Positions 8,493 through 15,630 of a stretch of DNA of 64,000 nt are shown here, one piece after another; the stretch's first letter is position 1, and each line of letters opens with the position of its first letter. The notes under the pieces were generated by a model. That model ran no database searches and was not told the DNA's origin. It saw only the letters and a list, made by a program, of their open reading frames with translations. Source of the stretch: Acidobacteriota bacterium (GTDB lineage: Bacteria > Acidobacteriota > Terriglobia > Terriglobales > Acidobacteriaceae); contig QIAM01000014.1 of the NCBI GenBank assembly GCA_003225555.1, forward strand, positions 1 to 64,000, in the 5' to 3' direction. The position numbers and the translations under genes were made by a program.

Positions 8493-9584
8493 ATGCTCCT
8501 GAACCTGACCATCCTCCCCGGCGACGGCATTGGCCCCGAAGTTACCGAGCAAGCCGTGCTCGTTCTGCAGACCATTGCCGAAGCCTTCAGCCACCAACTG
8601 CAACTTCAGAAGAAAAACATCGGCGGCGCCGCTCTGACAGCCGCAAACGACCCGTTGCCTCCCGACACCATCCAGGCATGCCTCTCCTCCTCAGCAGTCC
8701 TGATGGGCGCCGTTGGCAGTCCAGCCTTCGATCATTACCCGAATCACCTACGCCCCGAGGCGGGATTGCTTCGCCTGCGGAGAGAACTGGGCGCGTTCGC
8801 CAATCTGCGTCCAGCAGTGAGCTTTCCAGCGCTCGAAGACACGTCCCCCTTGCGCACCGAAGTCGTGCGCGGCACCAACATCTTGATCGTGCGGGAATTG
8901 CTTGGAGGCCTGTACTTCGGCCAGCCGCGCTCGATTGAGGGAGCCCCCGGATCCCGAGTAGCCATCAACACCATGAGCTACGGCGAGTCCGAGATCGAAC
9001 GCATCGCACGCGTCGCCTTTGATCTGGCCCGCAAGCGTCGCAAGAAAGTTCTCTCCGTCGACAAAGCCAATGTCCTCGAATGCTCACGCCTCTGGCGCGA
9101 AGTAGTCACTCGCGTAGGCAAAGACTACCCCGATGTGAAGCTCGCCCATCAGTACGTGGATTCGGCAGCCATGCTGCTGGTGCAGCGCCCTACCGATTTC
9201 GATGTCGTGCTCACTGAAAACATGTTTGGCGACATTCTTTCCGACCAGGCAGGCGGAGTCGTAGGATCACTCGGCCTGCTGGCCTCAGCCAGCATCGGCG
9301 GCGTCATCGGCTTGTACGAGCCGGTGCATGGCTCCGCTCCCGACATCGCCGGAAAGGGCATCGCTAATCCCCTTGGCGCAATTCTCTCGGCGGCAATGTT
9401 GCTGCGGCATTCCTTCGGCCTGGAGTCCGAAGCCCTGTGCATTGAGAATGCGGTCTCCTCGTCGCTCGACGAAGGTTATCGCACGGCAGATCTTGCTAGC
9501 GCGAAAAATCCCGCTATCTCCACCTCGGCGATGGGCCAGCGGGTTGCCGAGACTGTAAGAGTTTCCCGCTCGCTGCCCCAGTAA
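8493..9584 (+). CDS. leuB: 3-isopropylmalate dehydrogenase
   Basis: NAD-dependent oxidative decarboxylation of 3-isopropylmalate in leucine synthesis. The start was placed at ATG 8493 because the protein then begins LNLTILPGDGIGPEV, the normal LeuB N-terminus; the upstream open frame reads through a palindromic repeat. 363 residues, the usual length. Motifs include LLRLRRELGAFANLRP, the substrate loop IVRELLGGLYFG, the DKANVLE lysine region, the metal aspartates in DVVLTENMFGDILSDQ and the NAD-binding GSAPDIAGKGIANP. Downstream of leuA on the same strand, probably one transcript. leuC and leuD are not in the window. Confidence 0.93.
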   Translation: MLLNLTILPGDGIGPEVTEQAVLVLQTIAEAFSHQLQLQKKNIGGAALTAANDPLPPDTIQACLSSSAVLMGAVGSPAFDHYPNHLRPEAGLLRLRRELGAFANLRPAVSFPALEDTSPLRTEVVRGTNILIVRELLGGLYFGQPRSIEGAPGSRVAINTMSYGESEIERIARVAFDLARKRRKKVLSVDKANVLECSRLWREVVTRVGKDYPDVKLAHQYVDSAAMLLVQRPTDFDVVLTENMFGDILSDQAGGVVGSLGLLASASIGGVIGLYEPVHGSAPDIAGKGIANPLGAILSAAMLLRHSFGLESEALCIENAVSSSLDEGYRTADLASAKNPAISTSAMGQRVAETVRVSRSLPQ

Positions 9585-9731
9585 TCAAGAAATGGTTGCC
9601 TTCTTCCGCGCCAAACCACCGCGGATATTTTGCATCTAACCTGGTTGCACAATACCCAGCAGACCGTGGTTCGAATGGAGATTACAGCGCCAGTCTGCTG
9701 CTATGAGAACCGGCTCAAGCGGGAAACGCTT

Positions 9732-9984
9732 ATGCTGTCAAAGTGTGCCAACCCCTCGTGCTTCGCTTTATTCCGCTATTTCCACCAGGGAAAATTGTTC
9801 CGCATGGAAATGGTGCCGGAAGAGGATCGGAATACGGTTGCAGTCGACGCCACGACGATTGTGCGCCGCGCAGAATTTTTCTGGTTCTTGCGACCATTGC
9901 GCTTCGGAACTGACTCTGACCTACGATAGTCGGGGCGGCGTCCTGATGACTAGGCTGGACCAGGACCTCCGGGAAGCGTCGTAA
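9732..9984 (+). pseudogene. Small zinc-ribbon-like acidobacterial protein, frameshifted
   Basis: The first frame from ATG 9732 gives MLSKCANPSCFALFRYFHQG KLFRMEM..., then RRAEFFW. At that point the match continues in the next frame as CDHCASELTLTYD to the stop at 9982-9984. Joined, this is the compact CxxxxC...CxxC protein with an EFFW segment that I recognise from many acidobacterial genomes (probable zinc-binding, function unknown). One extra base lies between 9876 and 9888, in the T-run or the TTCTT. The last 35 bases overlap the end of the convergent GT2 gene. It may be a true pseudogene or a single-base error. Confidence 0.65.
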
Positions 9985-10732
9985 CCGGGTTGACCGCAGG
10001 CGCCGCATCATACTTCCCCGTCAGGTCGTACCACCGTACCCTCAGCATCTCGGTGAACATACGCGCTCCGTCCACCAGCGGATTGATGCGCGATCCGCCA
10101 CTGTGTCCCCACGTAACCGGAACTTCCGAAACTTTGAATCCCATCTTCCGCGCCAGAAATAGAATCTCCGGATCAAATCCCCAGCGCTCTATTTTCTGTA
10201 ACGGAAAGATGGCCTGCGCCGCCAGCCGGGTGAAAGCCTTAAAGCCGCACTGCGTATCTCTGTACTGCAGTCCCAGCGTGACACGCAACATCAGGTTGAA
10301 GATGCGTCCGAACACTTGCCGATGCAGAGGTTGCCGTTGTGTCTGCATTTCCGCGCGTAGCCATCGCGACCCAATGGCGATGTCGGCTCCGTGCGTCAAT
10401 GCGTCCAGCAGCTTGGGAACCTCTTCGATGGGCGAGGAAAGATCCGCATCGCTGAAGATCAAGATCCGCCCGCGAGCGCTCAACATGCCATTGCGAACGC
10501 TGTATCCCTTCCCGTGATTGCCCGGATTATCGATCAGCCGCAGCGCGGGATTCTTGGCCGCAAAGCTGCGGACAATCTCCGCCGTGTTGTCGCGCGAGCC
10601 GTCGTTGACGACAATCACTTCAGTGTCGCCACCATGCTGCCCGACATATTCGAGCACGCGTTCGAGACTGGCTCCCAGCCGGGTGCCCTCGTTATAGGCG
10701 GGAATCACGAGGCTGTAGGTAATATTCTGCAA
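9950..10732 (-). CDS. Family 2 glycosyltransferase, polyprenyl/dolichyl-phosphate glucosyltransferase-like
   Basis: A 260-residue GT-A fold glycosyltransferase. Motifs: SLVIPAYNEGTRLGASLERV (nucleotide-sugar binding), VIVVNDGSRDNTAEIV, HGKGYSVRNGML, the catalytic/metal FSDADLSSP, a GSRWL segment and the acceptor region RDTQCGFKAF followed by RWGFDPEILFLA. This pattern matches the DPG-synthase-like group that loads glucose or mannose onto a lipid phosphate carrier. There is no C-terminal membrane pair. The start is TTG at 10732 with GAAGGA just before it (short spacing), so the start is uncertain. Convergent with, and overlapping, the frameshifted small gene at 9732-9984. Confidence 0.85.
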   Translation of the reverse strand: MQNITYSLVIPAYNEGTRLGASLERVLEYVGQHGGDTEVIVVNDGSRDNTAEIVRSFAAKNPALRLIDNPGNHGKGYSVRNGMLSARGRILIFSDADLSSPIEEVPKLLDALTHGADIAIGSRWLRAEMQTQRQPLHRQVFGRIFNLMLRVTLGLQYRDTQCGFKAFTRLAAQAIFPLQKIERWGFDPEILFLARKMGFKVSEVPVTWGHSGGSRINPLVDGARMFTEMLRVRWYDLTGKYDAAPAVNPVTTLPGGPGPA

Positions 10733-11016
10733 GCGTCCTTCAGTTCCCCACCTTCCTCCGCCGCAACCATGCGCCGCGCGGCCGGGGAAGTGCCTAAGAT
10801 GTCGCGGAACCGATTCCCGTTGCCAGCAAAAATCGAGAGCAATTGTACGGCGGCGCAGTCATCTTTCCGCCATCTTTCATAAAACCTTCTGAGAGGCTAG
10901 AAGAAGCCGCGAAGCGGCGCAAGAATGCAGCCCACGGCGCAAGCCATGGGTCGAATGTGGATCCAAAGCAAGCCCCCACGGGGCGAAAGAGAACGCCGCG
11001 ACCTGTCGCGCACCCA
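10733..11016. other. Intergenic region with short palindromes
   Basis: No gene seen. Contains short GC-rich inverted repeats (e.g. GCCGCGAAGCGGC near 10907-10919 and CCCACGGCGCAAGCCATGGG at 10931-10950) between the ends of the RNase R and glycosyltransferase regions. Confidence 0.5.
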
Positions 11017-13641
11017 TCACTTCCGCCGTCCCTTCCTCTTCCGCTGCGGAACCCGCGCCTTCTCTTCCTGCACCAAAGCAAACTGAATCTTCCTCTCCAC
11101 CGGATCAATCCGATCAACCAGCACCCGCACGCGATCCCCCATGCGAAAGGCCTTGCGTGAATACTTACCAATCAACTCGCGAGTATTCTCATGGAAAAAG
11201 TAATCATCGTTCGTAAGCGAATTCAGCGGCACGAGCCCTTCCACAAACAAATCCGTCAATTCGACGAACAAACCGTACTTGGTAACGCTGGTGATGAGCC
11301 CGTCAAACTCCTCACCCACGCGGTCCTGCATAAACTTCACTTTCTTCCACTCCATCAGTTCGCGCTCGGCATCGTCAGCCCGCCGTTCCGATTGACTCGA
11401 TTCTTCGGCGATCTCATGCAACTCCTCAAGCGGGATGGGACCGCGCAGTGCCTCGAGCGCCTCACGATGAGCAGCGTGATCACGCCGTTTGGACCAAGGG
11501 GTAGCGCTGGCGTCCCGCCGGCCCGATGACGGGCTGAAAGCCCGTTGTTTCTCAGCGCCAGCGCTATCTCCACTCACGGGATACACTCCCACCGCAGTCT
11601 CACCCTCATGCCGCTCCGCCGACTCCCGCAAAACTTCCTTCAGAATCCGATGCACAATCAAGTCCGGATACCTTCGAATCGGCGAAGTAAAGTGCGTATA
11701 GCAAGGCGCCGCCAGCGCGAAGTGCCCCAGATTCTCCTCCGAGTACCGCGCCTGCTTCAGCGAACGCAGCATCAGGTAACTCAGGATTCGTTCTTCCGGC
11801 TTGCCCGCAATCTTCTCCGCAAGCTTCTGATACATCCGCGGCGTGATGTGGACTTCCTTCGGAACTTCAATGTCGCCCACACGCTTGCCCGTGCCGTGAG
11901 CCGCCCGCCGGTCAGCCTTCATCTGCACCCGGTGGATGGGCAAGGGCCCGACGCCAAGCGAATATCCAAAAGTCGACGCGATGACCTCAAAGTCGTAAAC
12001 GCGCTTCGCATCCGGTTTTTCGTGAACGCGATAAATCGACGCCATCCGCTTCGATTCCAGATACTGCGCCACGCACTCGTTAGCCGAAAGCATGAACTCC
12101 TCGATCAGTCGGTGCGCAATGTTACGCTCCGACCGCCCGATACTCTTCATCAGCCCAAATTCGTCAAACTCAATCACCGGCTCCGGTAGATCAAAATCGA
12201 TCGACCCGCGCCGCCGGCGCTTCTGGTTCAGAATCATCGCCAAATCACGCATCAGCTCAAACGTCGACACCAGCGGCGCATAGCGCTCGCGCACCGGGCC
12301 ATCCCCTTCGAGCACGGCATTCACCGCCGTGTAAGTCATCCGCTCCGCCGACCGGATCACCCCCTGGCAAAGCTCGTAGCCGACAATCTCCCCGCGGTGG
12401 TCAATCTCCATTACGCACGACAGCACCAGCCGCTCCACCTGTGGCCGCAAGCTGCAGATGTCCGTAGAAAGCTCCAGCGGAAGCATGGGCACAGCCCGAT
12501 CCGGAAAGTAGACGCTCGTAGCGCGCAGCCGCGCTTCCTGATCAAGCGCCGAGCCCGGCGTCACATAAGTGGCCACGTCCGCGATGTGCACTTGCAACTC
12601 GAAGTTTCCATTCGCCAGTGTCCGCACTGTAACCGCATCATCGAAGTCGCGCGCCGTCTCGCCGTCGATAGTAACGATCGCCAGCGAACGAAAGTCGCGC
12701 CGGTGGTGAATCTCACGAGCAGAAATGACAGCCGAGGCCGACTGTGCTTCCCGCAGCACCTCCTCCGGAAAATGATGAGGCAGATGAAATTTTCGAATGG
12801 TGATCTCGACATCAACCCCAAAATCGTCCTCGCGCCCCAAAATCTCAATGACGCGCCCGCGCGGACTCTGCGTAGCCGTGGGCCAATCCGTAATCTCAAC
12901 GTCAACCACCACGCCCTCAAGGTCATCCCATTCCACCCGCCGAGCCGCCTCCTCACCCAGCACGCGGTCGACAGACCTCGGGCCTTTTCGTAGCGCCGGC
13001 GACCCGCCGGCTGTCCCGGGGGCATCCTGGCCCCGGCCCCGCTGCAAAGACGAACTTGCGACAGCAGCAGGCGGCGACGAGGGCGGCACGGTTGCATCCG
13101 GATACTCCATCCCCGGCGGAATCACAATCTCCGGCCTGATCTTGCTGTCAAACGGCGTCACGTAATTGCGCCGCGCCCCATAATGAAAAATCCCAACCAC
13201 CGTCGGATGCGCACGATCAACCGGCCGCACGATGCGACCTTCAGCCCGCCCATCCGGACGAACCGCGGTGATGTCCACCAGCACGCGGTCCCCATGCATG
13301 GCATTCCCGATCAGATGCGGTGGAATGAAGATGTCGCCAACAAGCCGCGACTTCAGCGAAGCAGGCAAAGAGTTCGCATCCGGAATCACAAACCCAAACC
13401 CGTCGCGATGCATGGTAAGCCGCCCCGCAACCAGATTCTTGTCAGCGGCTGATTGCGGCAATGCATAGCGATCGGAATCAACCGCGATCACAGCCCCGCT
13501 GGCGACAAGCTTCTGCAGCCGTTCATCGAGTTCCCGCCGCGCCTCCCCATGCACCCCAAGTTCGCGGACGAGTTGCTTGAACCCAGCCGCACGCTTGGGC
13601 TGCCGCGCAATATGTTTCAGGATGGTGGAATCGGAGAGCAT
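11017..13641 (-). CDS. rnr: Ribonuclease R (3'-5' exoribonuclease)
   Basis: Processive 3'-5' exoribonuclease for structured RNA. 874 residues in order: an N-terminal winged helix (about 1-65), cold-shock domains (about 70-165 and 225-285), the RNB catalytic domain with TIDGETARDFDDAVTV and its clustered aspartates, the HFTSPIRRYPDLIVHR motif, a C-terminal S1 domain (FDGLITSVTKYGLFVEL) and a basic tail PQRKRKGRRK. Two stretches look foreign: about residues 195-222 (SSLQRGRGQD...GGSPALRK) and 690-716 (AEKQRAFSPSSGRRDAS). Both are encoded by GC-rich palindromic repeats of the intergenic type and lie in linkers, leaving the frame and all catalytic motifs intact. Confidence 0.93.
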   Translation of the reverse strand: MLSDSTILKHIARQPKRAAGFKQLVRELGVHGEARRELDERLQKLVASGAVIAVDSDRYALPQSAADKNLVAGRLTMHRDGFGFVIPDANSLPASLKSRLVGDIFIPPHLIGNAMHGDRVLVDITAVRPDGRAEGRIVRPVDRAHPTVVGIFHYGARRNYVTPFDSKIRPEIVIPPGMEYPDATVPPSSPPAAVASSSLQRGRGQDAPGTAGGSPALRKGPRSVDRVLGEEAARRVEWDDLEGVVVDVEITDWPTATQSPRGRVIEILGREDDFGVDVEITIRKFHLPHHFPEEVLREAQSASAVISAREIHHRRDFRSLAIVTIDGETARDFDDAVTVRTLANGNFELQVHIADVATYVTPGSALDQEARLRATSVYFPDRAVPMLPLELSTDICSLRPQVERLVLSCVMEIDHRGEIVGYELCQGVIRSAERMTYTAVNAVLEGDGPVRERYAPLVSTFELMRDLAMILNQKRRRRGSIDFDLPEPVIEFDEFGLMKSIGRSERNIAHRLIEEFMLSANECVAQYLESKRMASIYRVHEKPDAKRVYDFEVIASTFGYSLGVGPLPIHRVQMKADRRAAHGTGKRVGDIEVPKEVHITPRMYQKLAEKIAGKPEERILSYLMLRSLKQARYSEENLGHFALAAPCYTHFTSPIRRYPDLIVHRILKEVLRESAERHEGETAVGVYPVSGDSAGAEKQRAFSPSSGRRDASATPWSKRRDHAAHREALEALRGPIPLEELHEIAEESSQSERRADDAERELMEWKKVKFMQDRVGEEFDGLITSVTKYGLFVELTDLFVEGLVPLNSLTNDDYFFHENTRELIGKYSRKAFRMGDRVRVLVDRIDPVERKIQFALVQEEKARVPQRKRKGRRK
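11502..11566. repeat. Palindromic repeat inserted in the RNase R coding sequence (distal)
   Basis: TAGCGCTGGCG (11502-11512) and CGCCAGCGCTA (11556-11566) are a perfect 11-bp inverted repeat enclosing a second hairpin (ACGGGCTGAAAGCCCGT, 11529-11545). It encodes the unusual Ser/Arg-rich segment near residue 700 without breaking the frame. Confidence 0.75.
12988..13050. repeat. Palindromic repeat inserted in the RNase R coding sequence (proximal)
   Basis: Contains CGTAGCGCCGGCG followed by CCGCCGGC and CCGGGGGCATCCTGGCCCCGG palindromes. CGTAGCGCCGGC recurs in the intergenic block near 37677. It encodes the non-conserved linker around residues 197-218 of RNase R. Confidence 0.65.
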
Positions 13642-13999
13642 GGGAGCTGTCAGCTCTCAGCATACCGCACGGCGCGGTGTCATTCCCCTGGCTCTGTCAT
13701 CGTGACCCTGAGCTTGTCGAAGGGGAAGCACCCATGTACGTCCCTGAGATTGCACAGGTCCTTCGGACCGCAAAGGACGCGGACCTCAGGATGACAGGGC
13801 CTTGAAGACAGAAAGGAGCGTGGCGTGGACAGAGACTGCTTTTAGGGCTTTCTCGCTTTCCATGTACGCCAAAGCTTCGGCAAGAAACCCAGGACGGTGG
13901 ACGGTGCGAGCCCGACAACGCAAGAACCACGAAAAGAAGGCCTGCCCCGATCCCTGCGACGAGCTGTGTAATTTTAATAGGGTCCAACAGCCAAAACAC
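13642..13999. repeat. Intergenic repeat block between rnr and the DinB gene
   Basis: No gene recognised. Holds the GTGACCCTGAGCTTGTCGAAGG-type element near 13703-13724 and its inverted counterpart CTCAGGATGAC at 13786-13796, enclosing GGTCCTTCGGACC. Related elements occur near 37540, 37725 and 44470-44570. Confidence 0.65.
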
Positions 14000-14584
14000 C
14001 TACGACCTAACACCCAAGACCTGAGTCCTATCCTCACCCCCGAAGTACTTCTCCTCCAAAATCCTCCGGTGATGCAGCTCATGCCCCGCAATGATGTAGC
14101 CCAGTGCCCGTACCGTAACTTCATTCTTATTCGCCACTCCGCGCCGCATCCAAGCCGCCTCATCCAGATTCCGCAGCAGCGACAACGTAGCCCGCCGCAC
14201 CGCCATGTAATCCTCGATCAGATCGCAGAGAGGCCGCCGCGCAAACGGCCCATTGCGGACGTAATCATCCTGCTCGAACCCTTCCATCGGCATAGCATCC
14301 GCCCTCGCAATCCGCAGCGCCCGGTAACCAAAGATGCGCTCCGTGTCGTTCACATGCCCAAGCACTTCCTTCGCCGACCACTTTTCCGGCGCATAACGGA
14401 AATCGCCTTCCGCTTCACTGCGTCCCGAAAGCAGCAACACAGTCTTCCGCCGCTCCTCGTCGAGCGTCGTAAGAATGTCCTCTCCCTGAACCAAAGAAAT
14501 GTAGCGGTCGTAATATGGCGCGTGCTCGCCGGACTGGGGCCGGCCGATTGCCAGGGCTGGAGAGGCAGTTACTTCCTCAAGCAT
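14000..14584 (-). CDS. DinB-superfamily protein
   Basis: A 194-residue four-helix-bundle protein of the DinB/YfiT type. The start was set at 14584 because the coding strand reads GGAGGAAATCA directly before that ATG; an upstream in-frame codon at 14623 lacks such a site. Features: the SAKEVLGHVNDTERIFGYRAL helix with the first metal histidine, FEQDDYV, and late GYIIAGHELHHRRIL with further ligand histidines. DinB-like proteins are metal-binding and in known cases use bacillithiol, mycothiol or similar thiols in transfer reactions; the substrate here is unknown. Confidence 0.87.
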   Translation of the reverse strand: MLEEVTASPALAIGRPQSGEHAPYYDRYISLVQGEDILTTLDEERRKTVLLLSGRSEAEGDFRYAPEKWSAKEVLGHVNDTERIFGYRALRIARADAMPMEGFEQDDYVRNGPFARRPLCDLIEDYMAVRRATLSLLRNLDEAAWMRRGVANKNEVTVRALGYIIAGHELHHRRILEEKYFGGEDRTQVLGVRS

Positions 14585-14880
14585 TGATTTCCTCCATTCT
14601 GAGTTGTGGAATCCAATGAGCATACTCCCCGCTGGTGTGAAATCCGCATGTTCTGCGTTCTTTTCCGGGAGTCTTTACATAGCGAGTCTATAGATCAAGA
14701 CGATCAGTCTCCCCAGTTCGATTCGGAAAAACTCAGAAGTACATCCCCGTCCTGCAATCTCCGCCCAAAATCCGCATTTTCCACAGCGCTCCTCTTGTAC
14801 CTGCGGAGTACAATGCAAATTGGTCACACAAGTGCGGCCGTAACCCCTGATCCCAACTAGGAAAGGATACTGTTGATCCC
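14585..14880. other. Divergent promoter region without a recognised gene
   Basis: Gap between the divergent DinB and bactofilin genes. No coding frame with a plausible protein and no clear hairpin was found. It should contain both promoters, but I could not identify boxes with confidence. Confidence 0.45.
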
Positions 14881-15423
14881 ATGTGGAAGCCCACGAATCA
14901 GCCTCAGACCGCTGCCCGGCCGAACGAGCCCGAGCGTCCGACCATGTCTTCTCCGAGCGCCCCAGCGATGACGGCGAATGAGCCTTCATCTGCCCCGCGT
15001 CCGGCGACCGCCACTACCACGGCAGACCAGGCGACCATCGGCAAATCGCTGGTGATCAAGGGCGAGGTGACCGGCTCCGAGTCGCTCTACATCGACGGCC
15101 GCGTGGAAGGCTCCATCAACCTTTCCGGCAACCGCGTCACAGTCGGTCGCAATGGCGTAGTCGCAGCCAACATCAACGCCCGCGAGATCGTCGTGCTCGG
15201 CAAGGTGCGCGGCAACCTCACCGCCAGCGACCGGGTCGACATCCGCAGCGACGGCTCCCTCACCGGAGACGTAGTCGCCGCCCGCATCTCCATCGAAGAC
15301 GGCGCTTTCTTCAAGGGCGGCATCGACATCCGCAAAGGCGGCCAGCCGACCCAGCAGAAGGCCAACGGCGAAGAGAAGAGCGTCGGGGCGCCCGAGCCGG
15401 CTGCAGTCGGCGCCCGCGCGTAG
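14881..15423 (+). CDS. Bactofilin (polymer-forming cytoskeletal protein)
   Basis: A 180-residue bactofilin. The N-terminus (about 1-52) is a disordered Pro/Ala/Thr-rich tail. Residues about 55-158 form the right-handed beta-helix core with regular strands: IGKSLVIKGEVTGSESLYID, GRVEGSINLSGNRVTVG, GVVAANINAREIVVLG, VRGNLTASDRVDIRSD and GSLTGDVVAARISIED. The C-terminal tail is Gln/Glu/Ala-rich. Bactofilins self-assemble without nucleotide into filaments that scaffold cell-wall enzymes and shape stalks or poles. There is no membrane segment. An intrinsic terminator follows at 15471, so it is likely monocistronic. A second ATG at 14944 could also serve as start. Confidence 0.93.
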   Translation: MWKPTNQPQTAARPNEPERPTMSSPSAPAMTANEPSSAPRPATATTTADQATIGKSLVIKGEVTGSESLYIDGRVEGSINLSGNRVTVGRNGVVAANINAREIVVLGKVRGNLTASDRVDIRSDGSLTGDVVAARISIEDGAFFKGGIDIRKGGQPTQQKANGEEKSVGAPEPAAVGARA

Positions 15424-15470
15424 GATCGAGTTCGGACGCACTCAGCAGTGGCGATGCTGTGACAGATTAG

Positions 15471-15517
15471 GCGGCGGACATTCGCGGATTCCCACGAACG
15501 TCCGCCGCTCTGCTTTT
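15471..15517 (+). terminator. Intrinsic terminator of the bactofilin gene
   Basis: GCGGCGGAC-A-TTCG (15471-15484) pairs with CGAA-C-GTCCGCCGC (15495-15508), one mismatch, and is followed after a short gap by TTTTT at 15513-15517. Confidence 0.75.
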
Positions 15518-15630
15518 TGCCTACGATCTCGCCTACCACTTTCCCGCGAACAGGATCACCTTAGCCCTCCGTAACAATGAACCTCAATCAGGTTTCGAGG
15601 CGGGTCCTAAAGGCGGAATCTTGGTTGCGC

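Noticed and set aside
13802-14587. Plus-strand open frame of 261 codons
   Set aside because: Antisense to the DinB gene, which has a good ribosome site and conserved histidines; the Arg/His/Pro-rich product is typical of a GC-rich shadow.
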